From assembly GCA_026692885.1 (NCBI GenBank), contig JAPLNJ010001193.1, positions 1-13,876 of the forward strand: a DNA stretch of 13,876 bases. The letters run 5' to 3'. A program made the position numbers and the translations under genes. The notes under the pieces are model-generated. The model was not told the origin of the DNA. It saw only the letters and a list, made by a program, of their open reading frames with translations, and searched no databases. Shown here one piece after another: positions 6,670 through 12,929 of the stretch (within the stretch, counting starts at the first letter, position 1; each line of letters starts with the position of its first letter). The DNA comes from Planctomycetota bacterium (lineage in GTDB: Bacteria; Planctomycetota; Planctomycetia; Pirellulales; Pirellulaceae).

Positions 6670-8736
6670 ATGCTCGACGCCACACGTCTGCAGACCGCCT
6701 ATGACAAGGTCCGTTCGCAGCTGTGGGCGGAACGTACGCCTGCGGGACATTGGCTGGGAGAACTGTCCACGTCCGCGCTGGCCACCGCCACCGCGGTCAG
6801 TGCGCTGGTGTTGGTGGATCGCCACGGCCAGCCAAACCTGCGGTACAAGACGCTCATTGCCGGTGGCATCAACTGGCTGGCTGCCCATCAGAATCCGGAC
6901 GGCGGCTGGGGCGACACGGACCGCAGCTACTCCAACATCTCGACCACGATGCTCGTCCGGGCCGCGTTCCAGCTGGCGGGATTAGGCGGCGGAGACTCCG
7001 CTTCGGGCGAGCCAGCCTTCTCTTCGGGAGGGCAAGGCTCCCGCCGAGCCGACAATGGCCATTCGGGAGGGCGAGACTCCGGCCGAGCCGACAATGACGA
7101 TCGGCTCGGCAGGAACCTCGCCCTCCCAGGTCCCAGCGCAGCCGCGGTTGGTCCGCTGCTCGCCCGGGCGGAAGGCTATGTGCAAGCCAGTGGCGGGATC
7201 GGGGGTTTGCGAAAACGGTACGGCCGAGACAAGACCTTCGCCGTCCCGATCCTGACCAACGCTGCGCTGGCCGAATTGGTGCCGTGGGGGGAAGTGTCGC
7301 CATTGCCCTTCGAGTTGGCCTGCGTGCCTCAACGGTTCTACCGTTGGGCCAGCCTGCCGGTCGTCAGCTATGCGATCCCGGCCCTGGTGGCGATTGGGCA
7401 GGCCCGTTTTTATCATCAGAGACCGTCGTTTCCGCCGTTGCGTTGGCTGCGGCGAGCGGCGATCGAGCCCAGTCTGCGTGTACTGCAGACGATGCAGCCG
7501 GCCAGCGGAGGCTACCTGGAGGCCACGCCTCTGACCAGCTTCGTGGTCATGAGTCTGGCTGGCTCCGGCCGCGCGGATCACCCGGTGGTCACGGCGGGCG
7601 TCAAGTTCTTAATCGACTCCGTGCAACCGGACGGCAGTTGGCCCATCGATACGAATCTGGCCACCTGGACCACGACGCTGGCCATCAACGCGTTGGCGGC
7701 GGGCGGCGAAGACGTCACCCAACTCGGCTGTCTGCCGTGGCTCCTCGGCTGCCAACATCGTTACGTCCATCCGTATACCGGCGCCGCTCCTGGCGGCTGG
7801 GGCTGGACCGACTTGAGCGGCGCCGTGCCCGACGCAGATGACACGCCAGGCGCTTTACTGGCCCTAGTCGCGTGGCGCGACGCCCCGGGCTGTACGGCGG
7901 CAGACCGAGTTCTAATCGAACAGGCTGCGTTGCTGGGTCTGCCGTGGCTGCTAGGACTGCAAAACCGCGACGGCGGCTGGCCGACTTTCTGCCGCGGCTG
8001 GGGGAAGCTGCCCTTCGATCGCAGTGGGGCGGATTTGACCGCCCACGCCTTGCGGGCCTTGAAAGCTTGGCCGGAGTTGCAAATCGGCAGGCGTGTGTCT
8101 AAGAGGCGGCCGAAAATTGACGCCCTCGCCCCGGTACTCCGGGGAGAGGGTTGGGGTGAGGGGCGAAATGCCCAATTCCGAAGCTGTCTTGGGGCCATTG
8201 CTAGGTCGGTCGACCGTGGCTTCCGCTATCTGGCGCGCGTGCAGCGAGCCGATGGCAGTTGGGTCCCGCTCTGGTTCGGCAATCAGGACCATGCCGAGGA
8301 AGCCAATCCGGTCTACGGAACAGCCAAAGTGCTGCTGGCCTATCGGGACTGGGGCTTTGAGAATGGCGAGCCCGCACAACGAGCGATCCGGTGGCTATGC
8401 GACCACCAAAACCCAGACGGCGGCTGGGGCGGCGGGCCTGTGCAGGATGGCAACGGCACAGCTCAGACCGCCAGCAGCGTCGAAGAAACGGCTCTCGTGC
8501 TGGAGGCTTTGGCATCGCTTAAGGCTGCGCCGGCCAACGCCTGCCACGCAGCGGAACGCGGTCTGATTTGGCTGCTGGACGCCGTGGCATCCGACCGGCA
8601 CTTGCACGCCTCACCCATCGGCTTCTACTTTGCGAAGCTTTGGTATTATGAGAAGCTCTACCCGCTGGTCTTCACCCTGGCTGCCTTGGGGCAAGCGAAG
8701 CGCTGCCGCCCAGGAGTTCCTCCGGCTTGCGATTGA
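6670..8736 (+). CDS. squalene-hopene cyclase-like terpene cyclase
   Basis: A class II triterpene cyclase homologue of 688 residues, expected to protonate and cyclise squalene or a related polyprene at the membrane. The acid motif DADDT is at residues 388-392, matching the DXDDT of squalene-hopene cyclases. Several QW repeats are visible: QNPDGGWGD (about 74-82), VQPDGSWPID, QNRDGGWPTF, QRADGSW and HQNPDGGWGGG. The C-terminus FYFAKLWYYEKLYPL is typical of the family. The ATG at 6670 is chosen because AGGA lies 9 nt upstream and MLDATRLQTAYDKVRSQL looks like the family N-terminus; the in-frame TTG at 6568 has neither. Two foreign stretches lie in frame: residues about 107-157 (family B repeats) and about 477-507 (family A palindrome). 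Without them the length is near the usual 600-630. It is divergent from nrdR. No other hopanoid gene is in view, so the product is inferred only. Confidence 0.9.
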   Translation: MLDATRLQTAYDKVRSQLWAERTPAGHWLGELSTSALATATAVSALVLVDRHGQPNLRYKTLIAGGINWLAAHQNPDGGWGDTDRSYSNISTTMLVRAAFQLAGLGGGDSASGEPAFSSGGQGSRRADNGHSGGRDSGRADNDDRLGRNLALPGPSAAAVGPLLARAEGYVQASGGIGGLRKRYGRDKTFAVPILTNAALAELVPWGEVSPLPFELACVPQRFYRWASLPVVSYAIPALVAIGQARFYHQRPSFPPLRWLRRAAIEPSLRVLQTMQPASGGYLEATPLTSFVVMSLAGSGRADHPVVTAGVKFLIDSVQPDGSWPIDTNLATWTTTLAINALAAGGEDVTQLGCLPWLLGCQHRYVHPYTGAAPGGWGWTDLSGAVPDADDTPGALLALVAWRDAPGCTAADRVLIEQAALLGLPWLLGLQNRDGGWPTFCRGWGKLPFDRSGADLTAHALRALKAWPELQIGRRVSKRRPKIDALAPVLRGEGWGEGRNAQFRSCLGAIARSVDRGFRYLARVQRADGSWVPLWFGNQDHAEEANPVYGTAKVLLAYRDWGFENGEPAQRAIRWLCDHQNPDGGWGGGPVQDGNGTAQTASSVEETALVLEALASLKAAPANACHAAERGLIWLLDAVASDRHLHASPIGFYFAKLWYYEKLYPLVFTLAALGQAKRCRPGVPPACD
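7023..7128. repeat. tandem and inverted copies of repeat family B inside the cyclase gene
   Basis: Two 39-bp direct units lie side by side at 7023-7061 and 7062-7100 (34 of 39 identical), each starting TTCGGGAGGGC and containing GCCGAGCCGACAATG. A third copy at 7101-7128 is inverted (TCGGCTCGGC to CGCCCTCCC), so unit 2 and unit 3 can form a long hairpin. A more degenerate piece may occupy 6989-7022. Translation gives SGGQGSRRADN/SGGRDSGRADN, unlike the surrounding cyclase. Confidence 0.85.
8123..8150 (+). repeat. palindromic repeat, family A, copy 3, inside the cyclase gene
   Basis: CCCTC-g-CCCCGG (8123-8134), loop TACT, CCGGGG-a-GAGGG (8139-8150). It is followed by TTGGGGTGAGGGGCG to 8165. 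In frame it reads LAPVLRGEGWGEGR, between the ALRALKAW helix and the DRGFRYLA helix of the cyclase. It matches the reverse complement of copy 1 at 188-217 except in the mismatch base pair. Confidence 0.85.
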
Positions 8737-8823
8737 GAGCGGCCCGTTTAACCGGCACTTCTTCGCCGCGGCGGCGTTGATCGCAACACTGCGAAATGCC
8801 GTCACCGCTAGCTAGTGCCGTCC

Positions 8824-8981
8824 GAGAAGCTCCTGACGTAAGTCGGTGAGAGCAGTCCCGCCAGCTCCTAACACCGCGGCGCCTCACCGAGTTCTCCCGA
8901 CGAGTCGGGCTGGTCGGAGATGGGGCTCCGGGTTAGGCACAGGGCGGGAACACTCCCACCGACTTACGTCGGGAACTTCTC
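8824..8981. repeat. 158-bp inverted-repeat element (MITE-like or structured RNA)
   Basis: The arms 8824-8862 and 8943-8981 are reverse complements at 33 of 39 positions, with a perfect 14-bp core GACGTAAGTCGGTG. The pairing continues inward less perfectly (CCTAAC with GTTAGG), and the centre carries a perfect hairpin CCCGAC-GA-GTCGGG (8897-8910). GCTAG at 8811 and CTAGC at 9000-9004 may mark outer edges. No protein is encoded. It could be a small non-autonomous mobile element, a transcript end or a structured RNA. Confidence 0.75.
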
Positions 8982-9028
8982 TGGGGCGATCACGACACGG
9001 CTAGCATTTTGCAACGTTGTGATCAAGA

Positions 9029-9053
9029 CCGTCGCTACACACACGAGCGACGG
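9029..9053 (+). terminator. perfect 8-bp hairpin, possible terminator
   Basis: CCGTCGCT (9029-9036) pairs with AGCGACGG (9046-9053) around a 9-nt loop. No U-tract follows, so a classical intrinsic terminator is doubtful. It could belong to the element upstream. Confidence 0.3.
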
Positions 9054-9093
9054 CCCTGGGGGAGTTGACGCTCTAGCGTGTGGAACGGTACGC

Positions 9094-9109
9094 TGAAGCG
9101 TGAGCTTCA
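9094..9109 (+). other. small hairpin with GTGA loop upstream of fliS
   Basis: TGAAGC (9094-9099) pairs with GCTTCA (9104-9109) around GTGA, a GNRA-type tetraloop in RNA. It lies about 57 nt before the fliS start and would be in the leader if transcription begins upstream. Confidence 0.35.
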
Positions 9110-9151
9110 AGCCGCTCGTCGAGGAATGACGCGGCACTGGTGTTCTGGATC

Positions 9152-9157
9152 GGAGGA
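9152..9157 (+). promoter_or_regulatory. ribosome binding site of fliS
   Basis: GGAGGA lies nine nucleotides before the ATG at 9167. It excludes the longer in-frame GTG at 9140, which would place this site inside the coding region. Confidence 0.8.
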
Positions 9158-9166
9158 ATCACTCGC

Positions 9167-9583
9167 ATGACTGGAATTCACGCCTACCAGCAACCATCGC
9201 CCGGTTGGTACCGGATCGATATGCTCCTGGCGGCCTACGATGGCACGATCGAACGCATCGAACGGGCGCAGGAATTGATGGGGAATGGCGATACGGTCGC
9301 GGCGGTGCCGTTGATCACCCGTGCCCTGCGCATCATTATCGAGCTGTATGGCGGACTCGACTTACGTCACGGTGAGATTCCGGAGAACATGCAGCGGTTG
9401 TACGTCTACGTGTTGCATTGCATCAGCTTGGGCGACAGCGAGCACCTGCTGTCGGCACTGGACGTGCTGCAAACGATTCGCGAGGGTCTGCGCAGCGTTC
9501 GAGACGAGTCGGTTGAACTCGAACGCCAGGGCCAATTGCATCCCTTGGATCACAACGTGCATCGGCTCGTGGCGGTGGGCTAG
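9167..9583 (+). CDS. fliS: flagellar export chaperone FliS
   Basis: A 138-residue all-helical protein of FliS size. FliS binds the C-terminus of newly made flagellin in the cytoplasm, preventing premature polymerisation and guiding export. The sequence shows the family layout: an N-terminal AYQQPSPGWYRIDMLLAAYDGTIERIERAQ (matching the YQ...LI-MLYDGAI-FL-QA pattern), a helix ITRALRIIIELYGGLD in the place of the usual ...II-EL...LD, and a third helix pair ENMQRLYVYVLHCISLGD. The ATG at 9167 has GGAGGA upstream. No flagellin, FliD or other flagellar gene is nearby, so it sits apart from its partners. It converges on the lipoprotein gene with a 32-nt gap. Confidence 0.85.
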   Translation: MTGIHAYQQPSPGWYRIDMLLAAYDGTIERIERAQELMGNGDTVAAVPLITRALRIIIELYGGLDLRHGEIPENMQRLYVYVLHCISLGDSEHLLSALDVLQTIREGLRSVRDESVELERQGQLHPLDHNVHRLVAVG

Positions 9584-9615
9584 CGCTCTGTCAAGTCGGA
9601 GAAGCACGCCGACAC

Positions 9616-10839
9616 TCACGGAGATTTTGGCGGCGCTGGTGGCGTCTGCCGCAGCTTGGCGATCTGGTCGTCGAACTTCTCCTTCCAACGCATCGTGTGC
9701 AGTTCCCAACGCGCGTTTTCGGCCAGTGTCGCGTCGCCTGGGGAGTTCGCGACTGCCGTGAATTCCGCTTCCGCTTCTTTCCAGCAGCCTTGCTTCCGCA
9801 GGCACGTGGCGGTGAGATAACGCACGAGCCCTCGATTGGCCTCGTTCAGGCGGTTCAAATCGACGCCGCGAAAGGCCTTTAGCGCAGCGTCGTAGTCTCC
9901 CGCGGCATAGAGGGATTTCCCAGTGGCGAGCGGATCCTCGGCCCCGGTGGCGGTGGGGCCAGGCGGCGTGCGGATCGCACCGGGTGGGCTGGGTGGCTTG
10001 CGAATCGCGGGGGAGACCAGCGGGCTTGCCGCTGAGTTGGCGCTGGTGCCAGGCCCGGGCGGCAGACGGTGTCCACTGGTCGGCGGCGTGGATGGGGACG
10101 GTCCTGCCACCGTCAGATCCGTCTTGCGTTTCAGACCTTCGGCGGCGATCCGGTTCAACAACTCGTGCAGTTGACGTCGCTGCGACTCCGCGGCATTTCC
10201 CGAGCTGTTAGCGTCCGCCGCACCGGGCGTCTCGGGCTGGGTCATCTTCGCCAGCGACTCCTCCCGCGGTTGTCGGCATGCTTCGCGTTCGGCCCGGAGG
10301 AGCTGCAACTCACGTTCCAGGTCAGTTAAAGGCGAATCGTGGACCGCGGCAGAGTCCTGGTCCAGGGGCCGCCCGGACGCAAGGTCGCCCGGACTCGGCA
10401 GCAGACGCGTCGGGGGCGTCGTGGCTGGTTTCGAATCCGCAAGAGCACTTCGTGGTGTGGCCGGCTTGCGAGCACCCTCGAACCCGGCGTCGTCTGGGCC
10501 CGAGGCGACGTTCGCCGTCGACGGCAACGAAACCCGGGAAGGCTCCCGGCGATCTGCGTCGCTGGGATTCGCGGTGTGCTGAGTCAGCGTGACATCGGCT
10601 TTCTTCCGATTGCCATCGGTCACCCCGGTCCCGACCCTGGTCGGTAACGCTTCGGCCTCGCTGGCGTTCTTGAGACGTTCTGCCAGCACGGCCTCGACGC
10701 GATTCTTGAACCGATCCTGGTCATCGTCTCGGGCGAATTGGGGACCAACTTCCAGCCGATACGGCGCACACCCGCAGGCGAGCAACAGGACCAGTGCTAC
10801 GCTCCAGCTCAAGGTCGATTCGATCGCCGGTTTCGGCAT
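9616..10839 (-). CDS. TPR-containing putative lipoprotein
   Basis: A 407-residue predicted lipoprotein of unknown role. The N-terminus has a charged start, a hydrophobic stretch (LSWSVALVLLLA) and Cys22 (LLAC) or Cys24 as the likely lipidated residue. Residues about 25-300 are low-complexity, rich in Pro, Ser, Ala and Thr, with one short heptad-like segment (LTDLERELQLLRAEREA). The C-terminal about 100 residues form at least two TPR-like helical pairs (GKSLYAAGDYDAALKAFRGV; YLTATCLRKQGCWKEAEAEF). The shape suggests an envelope-anchored spacer holding a protein-binding TPR module. The ATG at 10839 has GGAGGAG 5 nt upstream and begins the signal sequence; the open frame continues 169 codons further upstream through repeat sequence and is not coding there. 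The partner is unknown. Confidence 0.8.
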   Translation of the reverse strand: MPKPAIESTLSWSVALVLLLACGCAPYRLEVGPQFARDDDQDRFKNRVEAVLAERLKNASEAEALPTRVGTGVTDGNRKKADVTLTQHTANPSDADRREPSRVSLPSTANVASGPDDAGFEGARKPATPRSALADSKPATTPPTRLLPSPGDLASGRPLDQDSAAVHDSPLTDLERELQLLRAEREACRQPREESLAKMTQPETPGAADANSSGNAAESQRRQLHELLNRIAAEGLKRKTDLTVAGPSPSTPPTSGHRLPPGPGTSANSAASPLVSPAIRKPPSPPGAIRTPPGPTATGAEDPLATGKSLYAAGDYDAALKAFRGVDLNRLNEANRGLVRYLTATCLRKQGCWKEAEAEFTAVANSPGDATLAENARWELHTMRWKEKFDDQIAKLRQTPPAPPKSP

Positions 10840-10844
10840 ATCGG

Positions 10845-10851
10845 CTCCTCC
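10845..10851 (-). promoter_or_regulatory. ribosome binding site of the lipoprotein gene
   Basis: The minus strand reads GGAGGAG five nucleotides before the ATG at 10839. This decides the start over the longer open frame. Confidence 0.85.
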
Positions 10852-10902
10852 GTAAGCATTGTTCTTGGTGACGACTGCGAGGACTTCGAGAAAAGGGTGG
10901 CG

Positions 10903-10931
10903 TATTTTCTCTAATTCCGGCTGCCCGTCAA
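10903..10931 (-). promoter_or_regulatory. candidate promoter of the lipoprotein gene
   Basis: On the minus strand TTGACG (10931-10926) is separated by 17 nt from AAAATA (10908-10903). The -35 is good and the spacing ideal, but the -10 is poor. It would give a leader of roughly 55-60 nt. Confidence 0.35.
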
Positions 10932-11008
10932 GGCGAATTGACACCGGAATCGATGGCCAACGCGTAGGAACGGATTTGCAGAAGACCGGTAAACTCACGA
11001 GAAAAGTC

Positions 11009-11075
11009 GTAGCTGAATTCGTGAGAATTCGGGCCGCTGCTCGCGAAACATCGGAAGTCTCACGACTTCCGCTAC
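11009..11075. repeat. inverted repeat with GTGA/TCAC hairpins, family D
   Basis: The arms 11009-11030 (starting GTAGCTGAATTC) and 11054-11075 (ending CCGCTAC) are reverse complements at about 18 of 22 positions. Each arm is itself a hairpin: GAATTC-GTGA-GAATTC (11015-11030) and GGAAGTC-TCAC-GACTTCC (11053-11070). I recall this kind of unit as common in planctomycete genomes; only one copy is in this window. Confidence 0.7.
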
Positions 11076-11133
11076 GAACCAGTTCCTGCTCCCCCGGTGG
11101 CCGGACGACAGCAGCTAGCAACACAGCGGTTCC

Positions 11134-11157
11134 GCAACTCATGGTCTTTTGAGTTGC
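11134..11157. other. perfect 8-bp hairpin
   Basis: GCAACTCA (11134-11141) pairs with TGAGTTGC (11150-11157) across an 8-nt loop. No U-run follows on either strand. It may be the end of a mobile element or a chance stem; function unknown. Confidence 0.4.
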
Positions 11158-11243
11158 TAACCGGGCGGTTTCATTGGACTTATCGTCGACCGTCATGGAG
11201 GGGGCAAACTCGCATTCGGAAATCTGCTTGTTGGGCCCACTGT

Positions 11244-11269
11244 ATCTGATATATTCACGTATATCAGAT
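11244..11269. promoter_or_regulatory. perfect AT-rich palindrome upstream of the DUF6788 gene
   Basis: ATCTGATATA (11244-11253) and TATATCAGAT (11260-11269) are exact inverted repeats separated by TTCACG. It ends 18 nt before the ATG at 11288 and just before its Shine-Dalgarno (11274-11278). The position fits an operator, or a stem that hides the ribosome binding site. It could also be part of a mobile-element end. Confidence 0.55.
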
Positions 11270-11287
11270 TCTTGGAGGTCCCCTCGC

Positions 11288-11956
11288 ATGCCGTCCCGCT
11301 CCCAGCGTTCGCCCCAAGAACGTGACGCCCGCTCCCGCGTCGTCAAACGCGTCGCGGAGCAACTCTTGCTCCGCGGCTGCCTCGTCCAAATGGCCCGAAC
11401 CTGCGGGAAGACTGGCTGTTGCTGTCAACAGGGAGAAAAGCACGTCTCCCTGTATCTGGCCATCCGCCGTGGCCGGAAGCGGACCATGATCTATATCCCG
11501 TCCGCCCTCGAAGAAACGGTTCGCCAATGGGCGGAAACGGGACGGGAAGTGGAGGAGTTACTCGACTTCATCTCCCAACAATCCCTGGACCAACTGCTCC
11601 AGCAGGGGGAAGGAACGCGCACTCGGACGCGTGATCGCTCCGAGCCGTCGGCCTGCGAAACGGAAGGAACCGCCGCCGTGATGCACCGGTCTTGCGCCTA
11701 CGTGGACAAGGTTTTCCCCTTTCAGGAGCACTTGCAGGGGCTGACCGACTCCCGCCCGCAACCGATCATCCCCACCGCCTCGGTCTTCCTGACCGCCTTT
11801 GTCGTGTTCGCCACGCACCGGCCCAGCTTGCACGCCCTGGAACCCGACCTGCATCTGCCCGCACGCTTTCGCGGACTGGTCGGCCCCCGCGTGCCGAGTA
11901 GCGACACGACAGGACGCGTCTATGCCCAGCTGGCGAGGTTACCCACCAACATATAG
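11288..11956 (+). pseudogene. DUF6788-like domain joined in frame to a transposase N-terminal fragment
   Basis: 222 residues. Residues about 22-105 match the DUF6788 pattern: LLLRGCLVQMARTCGKTGC, a cysteine cluster (Cys39, 44, 45, 46) followed by GEKH, then RKRTMIYIP and a helical tail. A charged linker follows (TRTRTRDRSE). Residues about 138-215 then resemble the N-terminal region of a DDE transposase common in planctomycetes (FQEHLQGLTDSRPQPIIPTA, SLHALEPDL, PSSDTTGRVYAQL). Similarity stops there and the frame ends at 11956, with no catalytic domain. The ATG at 11288 has GGAGG 9 nt upstream. DUF6788 proteins are, as I recall, often neighbours of transposases; a natural fusion cannot be excluded. 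The last 37 nt overlap a transposase remnant on the other strand. Confidence 0.55.
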
Positions 11957-12474
11957 TCGGCAGGCAGAGACTGGAAGTCACGTGTCAACTGGCAGCGTCC
12001 GTGACGCTCTCGGCAACAACGCTTGCTGGCCCCCCAGAAGCCTTCCAGCTGGTTCGTCGTACGCTCCTGACAATCCGCGTCCTCCGTGGCAAACAGGTGT
12101 CCCTCGTAACGCTCCAAATGGTCTACCACCACTTGGTAGCGATCCCGCAGCGTCTTGTCTGCGGCCGCACGGCTGTGCTCACGGCATTCCACCTGCAGCG
12201 TTTCCAGGGCCTGACGGACGTCCTGCGTTTCCGTCTCCCCGAGCACGTATCGCTCGTGCAGTGGATGGTCACCTTGGGCGGACAACCGCAGGACCGCTCG
12301 CAGTCGCTCGAAGAGCTGGCATGCCGCTTCGTACTGGCTTGATGCCGCCGCCACCTGCGGGTCGTCCAGATACGTCCGCAACATTTCGGCGAAGTTGCGC
12401 AAGGCGCGGGGCGTCTGGCTGCGCAGCCCGGGCTCCTTCAGCAACCGTTCGACCGCCGCCGCTGCCCGGACGTA
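11920..12474 (-). pseudogene. C-terminal fragment of a transposase
   Basis: An open frame of 184 residues bounded upstream by TGA (12475-12477), with no plausible start codon or Shine-Dalgarno. The C-terminal motif RTTNQLEGFWGASKRCCRER with HGRCQLTRDFQSLPADYMLVGNL resembles the end of DDE transposases, where the Asn-Glu stretch carries the last catalytic acid (here the Glu of NQLEGF). The N-terminal half is helical and charged without a recognisable motif. The catalytic Asp region is missing, so it is a remnant. Its 3' end is fused tail to tail onto the plus-strand transposase fragment. The exact IS family is not clear. Confidence 0.55.
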
Positions 12475-12526
12475 TCATGTCATACGCTAGCAAACCAAAG
12501 CGTGGTTGGAAGCGGATGAGTAGGGC

Positions 12527-12769
12527 ATGGGTGAATTGGATGGCGAGTCAGTGCTGAAAGAGGTGGAGGAGTTTCTGGCGAGGGCCGGGACGCTGCCGGT
12601 CGAGGCGGTGGAGGAACCACTTCATGCCGTCGAGACGCTCGCGGCGAACCCGCGGAAATTGGTTCAGGAGGTCGATCGCCTCCGCAAGCAACTGGACGGG
12701 AAGGCGAAAGCCAGGACAAGAGGCACCCTCGAACAGCCGTACGGTTCACTCGTTCGAAAGCGGCGATAG
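12527..12769 (+). pseudogene. short coiled-coil fragment, possibly an IS66-like transposase N-terminus
   Basis: 80 residues. Residues 8-62 are helical with leucines and valines at coiled-coil spacing (LKEVEEFLARAG, LVQEVDRLRKQLDGKAKAR), like the N-terminal leucine-rich helix of IS66-type transposases. After KAKARTRG the sequence becomes unrelated and stops. The upstream signal GAGTAGGG is a weak ribosome binding site. It may be the severed start of an element related to the minus-strand transposase at 12930-13876. It could also be a chance frame. Confidence 0.4.
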
Positions 12770-12929
12770 AAACTGCCTCCCAAGAAACGGCATGCCAGCG
12801 CTCGACGCTCGTTACAGACCGAAGTTTGGCTTCTGACCGGAATTCGCGGTAAGTTCTGCGCCTCGCGGACAGCGATCATTCAACACGTTGCGAAGTCCGC
12901 GCCGAAAACCTGGGAGGTTCGGCATGTTT

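Larger units (their letters stand above)
8737..9166. other. cyclase-fliS intergenic region
   Basis: No gene is seen. The region contains the long inverted repeat at 8824-8981, a small perfect hairpin at 9029-9053 and a GTGA-loop hairpin at 9094-9109, then the fliS ribosome binding site. No convincing promoter pair was found. Confidence 0.55.
10840..11287. other. divergent intergenic region between the lipoprotein and the DUF6788 gene
   Basis: No gene is seen. Going right, it holds the lipoprotein ribosome binding site and a possible promoter, the repeat pair at 11009-11075, a perfect hairpin at 11134-11157, and the AT-rich palindrome at 11244-11269 just before the DUF6788 gene. Confidence 0.6.

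Noticed and set aside
7023..7128. A CRISPR array, suggested by two adjacent 39-bp repeats
   Set aside because: The units are contiguous without spacers, the third copy is inverted, and they lie within a coding frame.
9064..9092. A fliS promoter starting at TTGACG
   Set aside because: The hexamer 17 nt downstream (GTACGC) does not resemble a -10 element.
10840..11346. A longer N-terminus for the lipoprotein, in frame for 169 further codons
   Set aside because: It runs through an inverted repeat and the DUF6788 gene, while a strong GGAGGAG and a lipoprotein signal sequence mark the ATG at 10839.
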